Source: Bradyrhizobium sp. JYMT SZCCT0180
GTDB taxonomy: Bacteria > Pseudomonadota > Alphaproteobacteria > Rhizobiales > Xanthobacteraceae
Direction of reading: 5' to 3'
NCBI RefSeq assembly: GCF_018130165.1
Contig: NZ_JAFCLZ010000008.1
Location: forward strand, 241,232-305,231
DNA: 64,000 nucleotides
This document shows positions 9,499 through 18,512 of this stretch, piece by piece. The notes under the pieces are model-generated. The model did no database searches. It saw nothing but the letters and a program-made list of their open reading frames with translations, and had not been told where the DNA came from. Position 1 is the stretch's first letter; each line of letters opens with the position of its first letter. The translations under genes were made by a program, and so were the position numbers.

Positions 9499-10434
9499 CT
9501 ACCGCCAGCGGCGGTGCAGCCACAGCCACTGGTCCGGATATTCGCGCACCCAGCCCTCGATGACGGAGGTCACGGCCTGCATCGTGCCGGCGATGTCGAT
9601 CTGCCCCGATGCATCGCGCACCGGCTTGACCTCTTCGGAGAGTTCGGCGCGGAAGCGATGGTTGGGCAGGCGGATGATGCGCACCCCATGGATCGGGCAT
9701 TCGACCTGACGCACCAGCCGCGCCAGCGTCGGATTGGCCTTGGTCTTGCGGCCGAAGAAGGTGACCTCGACGCCGTTGGTCAAATACTGATCGACCAGCA
9801 TCGCGACGTGCTGGTTGTTTTGCAGCGCTTCGGCGAGCTTGAGCGGCGCCTCGCGGCCGGCCGGAATCAACGTGCCCATTTTGACGGCGCGGATCCGCTC
9901 GATCGCGCGATCGGCGGATTCGCTGTTGGGCCGCCGGAACAGGATCGCGCAATCGAGCCCGTGCGCGACGGCGCCGAGCGCCGGTATTTCCCAATTGCCG
10001 AGATGGCTCGCGAAGATGATGGCCGGCTTGCCGTCGTCCCGCAGCGTATCGAATATCTGCTTGGTCCGCGCGCCGAACTCGATCCGGCTCGGCTTGTCCG
10101 GATGATCGACGTCGTAATCCCAGATGTGATCGAGATGGGCAAATTCAGCGCCGATGCGGCCAAGATTGTCCCAGACGCCGGCCAGGATCTTCTCGATCTC
10201 TTCCGGTGATTTTTCCGGGAAGGCGGCCGTGAGGTTCTCGCGGCCGATACGCTCCTCACGCAGCCTGCGGCCGATGAAGCGCGTGACGCGGCCGAAGAAA
10301 TTGGCGGTCTTGTCCGGATCGAAATAGCGCGTGGTGCGCAGCAGGGCGATCGTCAGCGCGCCCACGACGGCTTCCGTGGCCGGCTTGGCGGCGTCGCGCA
10401 GGCGCGCCTTGGTGCGTAGGAGCAGGCGGTTCAT
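9499..10434 (-). CDS. lpxXL: Lipid A lauroyl/very-long-chain acyltransferase (LpxXL-like)
   Basis: 311 residues of the LpxL/HtrB lysophospholipid acyltransferase family. The HX4E catalytic motif is in SHLGNWE, and an N-terminal hydrophobic helix anchors it to the inner membrane. In rhizobia LpxXL transfers a C28-type very-long-chain hydroxy fatty acid from AcpXL to lipid A. That specificity is inferred here from its place at the end of the acpXL-fabZ-fabF2-fabF1 cluster. It is the last gene of the minus-strand run, about 80 bp after fabF1, with a repeat in the gap. Confidence 0.88.
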   Translation of the reverse strand: MNRLLLRTKARLRDAAKPATEAVVGALTIALLRTTRYFDPDKTANFFGRVTRFIGRRLREERIGRENLTAAFPEKSPEEIEKILAGVWDNLGRIGAEFAHLDHIWDYDVDHPDKPSRIEFGARTKQIFDTLRDDGKPAIIFASHLGNWEIPALGAVAHGLDCAILFRRPNSESADRAIERIRAVKMGTLIPAGREAPLKLAEALQNNQHVAMLVDQYLTNGVEVTFFGRKTKANPTLARLVRQVECPIHGVRIIRLPNHRFRAELSEEVKPVRDASGQIDIAGTMQAVTSVIEGWVREYPDQWLWLHRRWR

Positions 10435-10446
10435 GGGGACTACGAT

Positions 10447-10501
10447 AGCGTTTTCAAGCGAAGTGGATCCCGGTTCGCGTCAAGAAAACGCGTCAAAACA
10501 A
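10447..10501. repeat. Dispersed intergenic repeat, copy 1
   Basis: The segment beginning AGCGTTTTCAAGCGAAGTGG contains GCGTTTTC/GAAAACGC arms and matches the element at 45544-45646. It lies between fabF1 and lpxXL. A short remnant of the same family is at 56894-56917. Confidence 0.7.
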
Positions 10502-10516
10502 GAGGCCACGCAGCTG

Positions 10517-11794
10517 CTAGGCCGGTTCACGCGTCAGGATCAGCGAGGCATTCTGCCCGCCGAAGCCGAACGAGTTAGACATCACGGCGGTGACGCGGGC
10601 GTCGCGCGCTTTGTTGGCGACGACGTCGAACAAAATGGCCGGATCCGGAACCTCGTAGTTGATGGTCGGCGGAATCCGCTGATGCTCGAGCGTCAGCAGC
10701 GAGAACACCGCCTCGACCGCGCCGGCGGCCGAAATCGTATGCCCGACCATCGACTTGTTCGACGACACCGGGATCTTGGGCAAATGATCGCCGAACACGA
10801 CGGCGGTGGTGTTGTACTCCATCTTGTCGTTTTCCGGCGTCGCGGTGCCATGCGCGTTGATATGGTCGATCTGCTCCGGCTCGAGGCCGGCATCCGCCAG
10901 CGTCTTGCGCATGCAGCCGATGATCGGCTTGCCGTCGGGGCTGGAGCGGGTGCGATGGAAGGAGTCGGTCAGTTCGCCGCAGCCGGCGACGACGCCCAAT
11001 ATCCTTGCGCCCCGCGCCATTGCGGACTCATAGCTTTCCAGCACCATCGCGCCGGCGCCTTCCGCCATCACGAAACCGTCGCGGTTCTTGGAGAATGGTT
11101 TTGAAGCTGCTTGCGGCGGATCGTTCTGCGTCGATAGCGCCGACAGCAGCGAGAACCGCACCAGGGCTTCCGGATTGACCGAGCCGTCGGTTGCCACGCA
11201 AAGGGCCGCGTCGGCGTCGCCGCGGCGAATCGCTTCAACGCCGAGCTGGATCGCGGTCGCGCCGGACGCGCAGGCGGTCGAGAGCGAGATCGGCGAGCCC
11301 TTGGTGCCGTAGGTCTCGGCCAGATGGCTTGCCACCGAGCCGAACATGAAACGGTGATGGAACGCCGAGAACCGGCCGCCGCCGCTGACGCGCAGCATGT
11401 CCTCATAGCCGAAATCGGTCTTTCCGATCGCGCGCCCGAGTTCCAGCCGCTGCGGCCACTCGACCTCGACGGGCGCCACCGCGAGGAACAGCGGCCCGGG
11501 AAAGTCGGCCTTACCACCGATGGCGGCCTGTTCGAGCGCTTCCTCGGTCGCCAGTTTGGCCAGCTGCTCGGTCAGCCCCGTCGAGGAGACCGGATCGACA
11601 CTGACGAAGTCGACCGTGCCGGCCATCGTCGACTTCAGGCCGTCGATCGGAAAGCGCGTCACGGTGCGAATGCCGGATTCGCCCGCGGTCAGCCTGGTCC
11701 AGTTGTCCTTCTTGCCGGCGCCAAGCGACGTCACGACGCCCATGCCGGTGACGACGACGATCGGCCTGCCGAATTTATCGCGTGGTGCTGACAT
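10517..11794 (-). CDS. fabF1XL: Beta-ketoacyl-ACP synthase II (FabF1XL-like)
   Basis: 425 residues from the ATG at 11794, which GGGGGA precedes; the frame is open a little further upstream. The catalytic triad is complete: Cys in STACASGATA, His in NAHGTATPEND and His in SMVGHTISAAGA. Elongates acyl chains on AcpXL for the very-long-chain fatty acid of lipid A (role from the rhizobial cluster, inferred here). It forms a tandem with a second synthase-like gene that lacks the active-site cysteine. Confidence 0.92.
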   Translation of the reverse strand: MSAPRDKFGRPIVVVTGMGVVTSLGAGKKDNWTRLTAGESGIRTVTRFPIDGLKSTMAGTVDFVSVDPVSSTGLTEQLAKLATEEALEQAAIGGKADFPGPLFLAVAPVEVEWPQRLELGRAIGKTDFGYEDMLRVSGGGRFSAFHHRFMFGSVASHLAETYGTKGSPISLSTACASGATAIQLGVEAIRRGDADAALCVATDGSVNPEALVRFSLLSALSTQNDPPQAASKPFSKNRDGFVMAEGAGAMVLESYESAMARGARILGVVAGCGELTDSFHRTRSSPDGKPIIGCMRKTLADAGLEPEQIDHINAHGTATPENDKMEYNTTAVVFGDHLPKIPVSSNKSMVGHTISAAGAVEAVFSLLTLEHQRIPPTINYEVPDPAILFDVVANKARDARVTAVMSNSFGFGGQNASLILTREPA

Positions 11795-11897
11795 GTTTCC
11801 CCCGTCGATGCTGCGCCGCAACTGCAAGCGCTCGCGCGCTCATTTCATGGTCTCGGCGTGATCCCGCCTGAACAGCGATGTGGTTCCGGATCACGCG

Positions 11898-13100
11898 CTA
11901 CTTGATGGCCTCGACCAGCGCCATGCCTTCGCCCTGCCAGTGACCGGCCCCGAGCACCACAATCTGGTCCGGCACACCAGGCTTTTCAACCTCGAGCCCG
12001 GTCGGATCGTTGGGCGGAAACAGCGCGCCGCGCGACAGCGACAGTGCCGCCAGCGCCAGTCCGAGCGGAAACTGGGTTTCCAGCGTGTGGCCGAACATCG
12101 TCCCGGTCGCGCGCACGGCAAAGCCGGGATGCTGGCGCAGGAATTCCTTTTCTTCCGACGTTACCGGTCCGACGCCGGTGGCGCCGGTAATCAGGTTGCC
12201 GGTATCGCCGGTGACGCCGAGTTTCGGCCACAGCGCTTCCAGCGATTTTGTCACCGCGCCGGGTTGCTTGCGCTGGGCGAGGTCGGCGACCACCTTGGTC
12301 AGCCGGGCGTAGGGCTTGGCGCCGCGGGCTTCGGCGTGCTCGCGGGATTCCATCACCAGGAAGCATCCGGCGGAGCCGAGCGCGAAACCGCCTTTGTCGT
12401 CGCGCTGCCACACCGGAGCGTACTTCTCGGTCAGATTGAAGTCGCCGAATTCATAGAGGATGAGCAGATCGGGGCGCTCGCCATTATGCGCGGCGCCGAC
12501 CAGTGCGATCTCGCTCTGTCCGGATTCGATTCGTGCCAACGCGATCCGCGCCGCATCGATGGAGGCTGCTTCCTCGCCCATGAAGGTGCGCGAGGTTCCG
12601 GACACGCCATGGACGATGGCGATGTTGCCGGCGAGCAGGTTGGAGAGCTGGGCCAGAAACAACGTCGGCCGCAAATCATTCATCAGCCGTTCGTTGAGGA
12701 AGGCCGGACTCGAATTGCCCTTGGCGTCGGCGTTCATGATCGCCAGGTCGACGGCAATGTCGCGCTCGCCGCCGCCGGCAGCCACGATCATGTCCATCCG
12801 TCCCAGGATTTCCTGGTTGCCTTTGACGCCGGCGGAATCCAGCGCCAGCCCGGCGGCATAGGTGCCGATGCGCTGCCAGGCTTCCATTTGGCGCTGGTCG
12901 CCCTTTTTCGGGATCTGGGCGTCGAAGCTGACCGGGGCGAGGGGATGGACGATGTAAGGCGCGAAGCGCTTGTCGTCGACATTGATGCGCTTCTGGTTCA
13001 GCGCATCCCAATGCGCGTCCAGTCCCTCACCGAGCGAGGACACGATGCCGATGCCGGTGATCCAGACTTCCTTGGCACCCGATGCCGTGGGTTCAGTCAT
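11898..13100 (-). CDS. fabF2XL: Beta-ketoacyl synthase-like protein lacking the catalytic cysteine (FabF2XL-like)
   Basis: 400 residues with thiolase fold. WITGIGIVSSLGEG at the N-terminus is typical, but where FabF has TACASG this protein reads GVSGTSRTF, with no cysteine. The NAHGT histidine loop is replaced by ITGATGVGP. Only the last histidine region, MFGHTLETQFP, is kept. It is therefore probably not an independent condensing enzyme and may pair with FabF1XL as a chain-length factor-like subunit. The start overlaps the end of fabZ by 8 bases, which indicates translational coupling. Confidence 0.85.
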   Translation of the reverse strand: MTEPTASGAKEVWITGIGIVSSLGEGLDAHWDALNQKRINVDDKRFAPYIVHPLAPVSFDAQIPKKGDQRQMEAWQRIGTYAAGLALDSAGVKGNQEILGRMDMIVAAGGGERDIAVDLAIMNADAKGNSSPAFLNERLMNDLRPTLFLAQLSNLLAGNIAIVHGVSGTSRTFMGEEAASIDAARIALARIESGQSEIALVGAAHNGERPDLLILYEFGDFNLTEKYAPVWQRDDKGGFALGSAGCFLVMESREHAEARGAKPYARLTKVVADLAQRKQPGAVTKSLEALWPKLGVTGDTGNLITGATGVGPVTSEEKEFLRQHPGFAVRATGTMFGHTLETQFPLGLALAALSLSRGALFPPNDPTGLEVEKPGVPDQIVVLGAGHWQGEGMALVEAIK

Positions 13101-13566
13101 GCTTCAGCACCTGCATGGGGAACCCGATCTTTTCGGCCATCGCATCCATGTGGACGCGAAACGCAGGGTCGGGGAATGGGGTAAGGCCAAAGGTTATTTC
13201 AGCGCTGCACTTCAAGTCCTTGCCGATGCGGCCCTTGGCCTTGGTGACCGCAAAGCCGGAACCTTCGTGCTCGACCTTGGCTTCGATCGTCAGCAACTGA
13301 CCGGGGCTGACGAAACCCCGCATCTTGGCTTCCTTGACGATGGCCAGGAACGGCATGCGCTCGAACTTCAACACGCCGAGCAAAAGCCAGCCCGAACTCT
13401 GCGCCATCGCTTCGGTCAGCAAGACGCCGGGCATGATTGGAAAGCCGGGGAAGTGCCCCTCGAAAATGGTGTGCTTTTCCGGAACCTGGGCTTCGACCAC
13501 AATCGTCCGTTCGCCGAGATTGAGGTCGACGATACGGTCGATCAGCTTGAAATAATCAAGGTCCAT
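13093..13566 (-). CDS. fabZ: 3-hydroxyacyl-ACP dehydratase (FabZ-like)
   Basis: 157 residues, hotdog fold. The catalytic His and Glu are in GHFPGFPIMPGVLLTEAMAQ. In this cluster it should dehydrate hydroxyacyl-AcpXL intermediates during very-long-chain fatty acid synthesis. It begins 9 bases after the acpXL stop and overlaps the next gene, so the cluster is an operon. Confidence 0.92.
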   Translation of the reverse strand: MDLDYFKLIDRIVDLNLGERTIVVEAQVPEKHTIFEGHFPGFPIMPGVLLTEAMAQSSGWLLLGVLKFERMPFLAIVKEAKMRGFVSPGQLLTIEAKVEHEGSGFAVTKAKGRIGKDLKCSAEITFGLTPFPDPAFRVHMDAMAEKIGFPMQVLKHD

Positions 13567-13575
13567 GGTGGGCGG

Positions 13576-13872
13576 TTACGCGCCCGTGCCCGCGTTCTTG
13601 GCCGCGACCAGTTCGTCGATACGATCGGCGAGGTTCTTCAGCACGAAGTACTGTTCGGTCGTGGCCTTGCCGTCGTTGACCTCCTGGGTCCATTTTTCGA
13701 GCGGCATCTTGATCCCGAACGCCTTGTCGATCGCAAAGGCGATGTCGAGAAAGTCCAGGCTGTCGATGCCCAGATCGTCGATGGCGTGACTCTCCGGCTT
13801 GATCGTGTCGCGCGGAATGTCGCAAGTCTCGGCGATAATGTTGGCGATCTGATCGAATGTAGAAGACATCAT
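13576..13872 (-). CDS. acpXL: Acyl carrier protein AcpXL
   Basis: About 98 residues (two adjacent ATG codons; the first is used here). The phosphopantetheine attachment serine is in [12 protein letters not shown] (Ser38). It is longer than housekeeping ACP and followed by fabZ and two fabF-like genes, the arrangement known for AcpXL, the special ACP of rhizobial lipid A very-long-chain fatty acids. First gene of the minus-strand operon; the 177-bp upstream gap should contain its promoter. Confidence 0.93.
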   Translation of the reverse strand: MMSSTFDQIANIIAETCDIPRDTIKPESHAIDDLGIDSLDFLDIAFAIDKAFGIKMPLEKWTQEVNDGKATTEQYFVLKNLADRIDELVAAKNAGTGA

Positions 13873-14049
13873 TAAGCCTTTGATATACTGGAGATAAATC
13901 CGGGACGGCTAGGAGGAGGCGGGCGCGGCGTTTTACCCCCGGCCGGAGTCGAGAGCCCGTATATCGGAGCGCAGCCTTGAGTTCAATGGAGGTTGGCAAC
14001 CCCACCGTGGACCGATTTATAGGCAAAAACGGCCGTTTAGGCCTGCCTT

Positions 14050-14412
14050 CTAACTGTGCGGCATCACGGAAATCCGGGCGCAGTCCCGGCGTCCCATCAG
14101 CACGCAATCCTGAGTCTTGCGCAGATCGGCAATGCTGACCGCGAGCCAGATCCCGATCGCCGTCAGCGCCACGGTAAAGGACAAGGCGGCGACATTGGCC
14201 AGCATGCGATGGCGGAAGTCGTCCGGCTCGTCACGGGACCGTTCGTAGCGGGACAGATCGTTTGCCGCCGGTTGGGCATTGGTCGGGGCGGGCGGCTGGG
14301 CATTGGCCGCGGCAGGGTCGTCCCGCCGGCTGGGGGGATGGGCCGAGGTGCGCGGCCGGAATTTGACCACGACGTGCTCGTCATCCCTTTGTATGGGCAG
14401 CTGGGGCTTCAC
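14050..14412 (-). CDS. Hypothetical single-pass membrane protein
   Basis: 120 residues. A hydrophilic Pro/Ala/Asn-rich N-terminal half (AHPPSRRDDPAAANAQPPAP) is followed by one transmembrane helix near residues 75-95 (ALSFTVALTAIGIWLAVS) and a short tail with two cysteines (DCVLMGRRDC). I do not recognise a named family. It lies upstream of acpXL on the same strand but 177 bp away. Confidence 0.65.
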   Translation of the reverse strand: MKPQLPIQRDDEHVVVKFRPRTSAHPPSRRDDPAAANAQPPAPTNAQPAANDLSRYERSRDEPDDFRHRMLANVAALSFTVALTAIGIWLAVSIADLRKTQDCVLMGRRDCARISVMPHS

Positions 14413-14541
14413 TGCAGTCGGTCCGCAAGGTTGTGGTCCTGTTTAGCATGCCGGCCGTGCTTCCAACATAAAATGTTGGTGCGCATCCACGCAGGCCCAT
14501 CCCCGCAGAGTCTCATGGAACCTGCGCATGACGACCGCGGG

Positions 14542-15141
14542 CTATTTCGGCAGCCGCCCCATCATGTAGAACTCGTCGTTCGGCCGCATCGCGGTGACGT
14601 TGGCCAGCCGGTTCGACAGGGCAAAGAACGCGGAGATCGCCGTGATGTCCCAGATGTCGTCGTCGGAGAATCCGTGGCCGGCGATCTCGGCAAAATCCTG
14701 TTCGGAAACCGTGTTCGCCTCCTGGCTCACCTTCATGGCGAAGTCGAGCATGGCGCGCTGGCGCGGGGTGATGTCCGCCTTGCGGTAGTTGACGGCGATC
14801 TGGTCGGCGATGACGGGGTTCTTGGCCCGGATGCGCAGGATCGCGCCGTGGGCGATCACGCAGTAATGGCACTGGTTGGCGCTGGACGTCGCCACCACGA
14901 TCATTTCGCGCTCGGCCTTGGAGAGGCCGCTGTCCTTTTCCATCAGCGCATCATGATAGGCAAAAAACGCGCGGAATTCGTCGGGGCGGTAGGCCAGCGT
15001 CAGAAAGACGTTGGGAACGAAGCCCGATTTCTCCTGCACGGTGAGGATACGGCTGCGGATATCTTCCGGCAGTTTGTCGAGGGCGGGCGTCGGGAAGCGT
15101 TTTGCGGCTGGCTGGGTCATGAAGAAATCCGGTTCGGCCAC
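14542..15141 (-). CDS. AhpD/carboxymuconolactone decarboxylase-like peroxidase-related protein
   Basis: 199 residues (GTG 15141; alternative ATG 15120). The CxxC redox motif is in NQCHYCVIAHG with the downstream histidine expected for AhpD-like peroxidases. PNVFLTLAYRPDEFRAFF and LSKAEREMIVVATS are typical of the 'uncharacterized peroxidase-related enzyme' subgroup. Likely a cytoplasmic alkylhydroperoxidase. Neither possible start has a convincing Shine-Dalgarno. Confidence 0.85.
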   Translation of the reverse strand: MAEPDFFMTQPAAKRFPTPALDKLPEDIRSRILTVQEKSGFVPNVFLTLAYRPDEFRAFFAYHDALMEKDSGLSKAEREMIVVATSSANQCHYCVIAHGAILRIRAKNPVIADQIAVNYRKADITPRQRAMLDFAMKVSQEANTVSEQDFAEIAGHGFSDDDIWDITAISAFFALSNRLANVTAMRPNDEFYMMGRLPK

Positions 15142-15309
15142 GAGATGCGGTGAACCGAAACCTTAGTCCAAGGCCGCGTCGGCGCAAAGTAGGTTTGAGG
15201 TTTGCGTGGATCTGCCTCGGCGATGAAGTTGCGCCATAGCCGGTCATGTCGGCAAGTACGCCGAACCGCCGGCTTCGGCACCGGCTTTTGCTGTCAACCA
15301 TCAACGATA

Positions 15310-15996
15310 CTATCGCTTCCGCCAAGATGCGATTTCATCTTTAAGGTCGGGATCGTTCGCCAATTCGGCGATTGCCTGCTTCGCCAGCGGGTTCTTGTCC
15401 CTGCGCTTTTTCAAAGCCGACAACAGCAGCACGCGGCTTTTGCCTTGCTTGGGATCTTTGGCGATCGCGATCAGCTCCTCCAGCGTCTCGTCCGTGACCG
15501 CGACCGATAGCGCACAAGCCAGGCCATCCTTCGCACCGAGCCGGAATTCCTTGGTATCACCCGGCCCCTTGATGCCCCAACCAATTGGGGCCTTGCGGTA
15601 TTCCTCGACCAGCATCGGCCACGCCTTACGAACTTCCGCTTCGGGAACAGCTAAAGAGCGAGCAATGGTTTCCCTAAACACATCCGAGTATGGCATCTGT
15701 AGATGCTTCAAAAGAACAGGAATAGCCGCCTCGTATCTTTCAGCCACAGCAATCAAATCGCCTACCGATTGAATCTTCAATCCGGCTGTCTGTAGCTCCG
15801 CAAAAAGGGGAGCAGCCTCCGCGCGAATTCGGGCGACACTCGCTAAACGTTCCTGTTCTCGTGCCTTGTTGATTTCGCGCAGTCGAGCCATTTCATCATC
15901 GGTCAACTTCAGCCGCACGAAATCATCTGCCGTCAACCGTTCTAGCGCTTCGGTTGTCAACGGCGCTCGCATCGACGTTTTTTTCGTAGTCATCAT
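15310..15996 (-). CDS. Hypothetical protein, helical
   Basis: 228 residues, not recognised. It is predicted to be mostly helical and charged (DDEMARLREINKAREQERLA), with a HEAT-like feel in the C-terminal part (LLSALKKRRDKNPLAKQAIAELANDPDLKDEI). No signal peptide or membrane segment. Codon use looks less GC3-biased than the neighbours, which may point to acquisition. Several Met codons at the N-terminus make the exact start uncertain. Confidence 0.6.
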   Translation of the reverse strand: MMTTKKTSMRAPLTTEALERLTADDFVRLKLTDDEMARLREINKAREQERLASVARIRAEAAPLFAELQTAGLKIQSVGDLIAVAERYEAAIPVLLKHLQMPYSDVFRETIARSLAVPEAEVRKAWPMLVEEYRKAPIGWGIKGPGDTKEFRLGAKDGLACALSVAVTDETLEELIAIAKDPKQGKSRVLLLSALKKRRDKNPLAKQAIAELANDPDLKDEIASWRKR

Positions 15997-16372
15997 GGGA
16001 TATGCAAATGGTTGATCTGGCCGCTGTCGATTGCGTTCTGCAATGGCCCTGACGAAGTTGTATTCGACCGCGAGCAGGGGTTGAATCGAAAACCTAGGCT
16101 TTGGGCATAGTCCGAATAAAGGGAACGCTTGGTCAACCGCTCGACCCGAGCGAAAAAGCGACCGTCAGGCATTTGCTTTTTATCCGCACCGTAGTGCCGA
16201 TCATTTGCCCGACGTGTCAAAATGTTTTTGTGGGTCAGCATCCATGCCAGCGAACCCCTTTGTTTCCATAGGGTTCCTTTCTTTGCATGGGGTTGTTTTC
16301 GATATTTTAGTTTGGAGGGCACCGGGTCGGCCTTTCGGCTGTCCCGATCAGCCCGCATGCCGCCGCAGCCCC
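15997..16372. other. 376-bp gap without a supported gene
   Basis: An open frame on the minus strand continues through this gap (down to 15993) from inside the herA-like gene, but its product has no family features. Base composition is more AT-rich than the surroundings, for example around 16220-16310. No hairpin or RNA was recognised. It may be a scar of the insertion that brought the neighbouring hypothetical gene. Confidence 0.3.
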
Positions 16373-18118
16373 TCAGCGCAGCGGCTTCTTCAACAGCGAG
16401 AAGCGGTCGGGATCCAGGCCCAGCGACGGCTGCAGCATCGGCGCTTCGACAGAACGCGGCTCCAGCGTTCGTGCGGCGGGCCGTTCGTTGATCATGGGAT
16501 CGTTGGGAACGTCGCGATGCGAGGTCGCGCCGCGCCAGCGGTCCAGCACGGCGCTGACGAAATGCATGTCGTGGCCGGCGGCGACCGACGGTGCGGTCGC
16601 AATCGTGGCCTCGCTGCGCGGCAGTTGATGGATCGGCACTTCCTTGAAGCGCAGCCGCGTCGGCAGCGCCACGCCTTCGCCGAACGCCAGCACTTCGCGG
16701 GTGCCGAGCGAGGGCACGAACGACAACAAATTGGCGGCGGCGTCCGAGACGGCCGAGCGCAGCAGCGCCTGGTCGCGGTCGTTGGCAAGGCGCATCGCAA
16801 ACAGCGTGTTGCACTGGGAGATGATGGTGGCGTCGAGTTCGGCCGGACGCTGCGTGACGAGGCCGAGATAGACGCCGTATTTGCGGCCTTCCTTGGCGAT
16901 ACGCGAGACCGCCTTGCGGGTCGGGCCGAAGCCGATATTGCGGTCGGCGGCGGCGTAGCGATGCGCCTCTTCGCAGACGAACAGCAGCGGCGAGACGCCG
17001 TCGCTCCAGAGGCCGAAATCGAACGCCATGCGGCACAGCACCGACACCACGGAATCGACGACTTCGGCGGGGAAGCCGGCGAGCTGCATGATGGTCATCG
17101 GCCGGCCATTGGCGGGCAGGCGGAACAGGTGGCTGATGACCTCAGCCATGGTGTCGCCGCCGACATTGGCGTTGTCGAACATGAACGCGTAGCGCGGGTC
17201 GTTGCGCACGGTTTCGATGCGCGAGATCAGCTTGTGATAGATGATGCGCGACGAGCGATTTTCCAGCTTGCCCATCCGCTCGTCGATCAGCGAAATCAGA
17301 TCGACCAGGCGATACGGCACCGGCGTATCGACGGTATAGCCGATCGCCTTGGGATCGATCCGCTTCAGGCCGACGCGGTCGGCGTTCTGGTACTGGGTGT
17401 AGATGCCCTTCGCCATTGGAATGACTTCGGCGAGAATATCGAGCTCTTCGGGCACGCCGGGGCGGCCGGCGAACAGGACGTCGACGATCTCCTCGAAATT
17501 GAACAGCCAGAACGGCAGTTTCAGGTTCCGCGGGTTGAGCACCAGCGCCCGGTCGCCGAAGCAGCGGCCGTATTCGTTGTGGACGTCGAGCAGGAAGATG
17601 CGCAGGTTCGGCCGCGATTTGAGGATTTCGTTGAGCAGCAGCGACACGCCGGTCGACTTGCCGACGCCGGTGGAGCCGAGCACCGCGAAATGCTTGGAGA
17701 GCATTTCCTCGACGTCGACATAGGCGATGACGGAGCGGTCCTGTTGCAGCGTGCCGACATTGATCTGATCCGAACCGGTCGGGGCATAGACCGTGCGGAG
17801 TTCCTGATTGGTGATCAGCTCGACGGCATCGCCGATGGTCGGATAGTTGGTGACGCCGCGCTGGAATTTCGGACGATCGCCGCCGAGGATTTCGCCGAGC
17901 AGGTCGACGCCCGCGCTGGCAATGTAATTATCGGAGCTCGGCAGATCTTCGCAGGTTACGTCGGTGATCATGGCGACGATGGTGGAAGTTGCGCAGCGGA
18001 TGCTGATGAAGCGGCCGACAGTGGCGCGTACTTCCGAGGTAGCCATCTGGCTTACCGCAAGAAGTCCGACCCGGGCGAGGGAGCCGCGCACCGAAATCAC
18101 ACGTCCGAAGGATGTCAC
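16373..18118 (-). CDS. HerA-like hexameric ATPase/helicase (HAS-barrel + DUF87)
   Basis: 581 residues from a GTG start. The N-terminal beta-barrel region (about 1-130) resembles the HAS domain. Walker A is GSTGVGKST near residue 150 and Walker B is LLFVCEEAHRY. A downstream arginine lies in RIAKEGRKYGVYLGLVTQRP. HerA ATPases translocate DNA and in archaea pair with the nuclease NurA; no nuclease gene is adjacent here. Role in DNA repair or segregation is inference. Read alone, 376 bp upstream of the hypothetical gene on the same strand. Confidence 0.82.
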   Translation of the reverse strand: MTSFGRVISVRGSLARVGLLAVSQMATSEVRATVGRFISIRCATSTIVAMITDVTCEDLPSSDNYIASAGVDLLGEILGGDRPKFQRGVTNYPTIGDAVELITNQELRTVYAPTGSDQINVGTLQQDRSVIAYVDVEEMLSKHFAVLGSTGVGKSTGVSLLLNEILKSRPNLRIFLLDVHNEYGRCFGDRALVLNPRNLKLPFWLFNFEEIVDVLFAGRPGVPEELDILAEVIPMAKGIYTQYQNADRVGLKRIDPKAIGYTVDTPVPYRLVDLISLIDERMGKLENRSSRIIYHKLISRIETVRNDPRYAFMFDNANVGGDTMAEVISHLFRLPANGRPMTIMQLAGFPAEVVDSVVSVLCRMAFDFGLWSDGVSPLLFVCEEAHRYAAADRNIGFGPTRKAVSRIAKEGRKYGVYLGLVTQRPAELDATIISQCNTLFAMRLANDRDQALLRSAVSDAAANLLSFVPSLGTREVLAFGEGVALPTRLRFKEVPIHQLPRSEATIATAPSVAAGHDMHFVSAVLDRWRGATSHRDVPNDPMINERPAARTLEPRSVEAPMLQPSLGLDPDRFSLLKKPLR

Positions 18119-18512
18119 GATGTTGAACCTGGCATGTCATGAGATTGGTCTGGCCGCATTATGGGCGGCCGGGACTAGCGAAACGGTTAAACCGGCGTGG
18201 TTCCAGATTGGCTAAATCTGTTGCATCCCGGTCAGGCTTCGTTTTGCAACAGGCGCCTGCCATGGCCAAACACGCCAGTTGTGCAGCAAAATCAGTGCTT
18301 TTTTGCATTTGTGCGCGCGCGTGCGATTGGCTCCGGATTAATCATTCGTTTACCACATCGGGGAGAGGCTGGATTTGATCGGGCCGGCAACGTCCGGTAC
18401 CGGACTCGAGATCAAGTATCAGTCCGCGTATCGCGGTAACCGATTGCTAACCGCATGTTGTAACCCGCCTTCCATTTGTCGTGCGTAACGATGTCACGCT
18501 GGGACGGACCAG
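18119..18512. promoter_or_regulatory. Divergent intergenic region, HerA-like / GGDEF-EAL genes
   Basis: 394 bp between a minus- and a plus-strand gene, so both promoters must lie here. It is more AT-rich around 18290-18355. An inverted repeat GCCGG...CCGGTACCGG is visible near 18385-18407. No open frame with family features was found. Confidence 0.35.

Noticed and set aside
15993..16260. Minus-strand frame ending at 15993 (MLTHKNILTRRANDRHYGAD...) as a gene
   Set aside because: No ribosome site, no family features, and the frame is a continuation of a shadow of the HerA-like gene.
15310..18118. HerA plus the neighbouring hypothetical protein as an anti-phage pair
   Set aside because: A 376-bp gap separates them, no SIR2, DUF4297 or nuclease motif is present, and HAS-barrel HerA proteins are common in this lineage outside defence loci.
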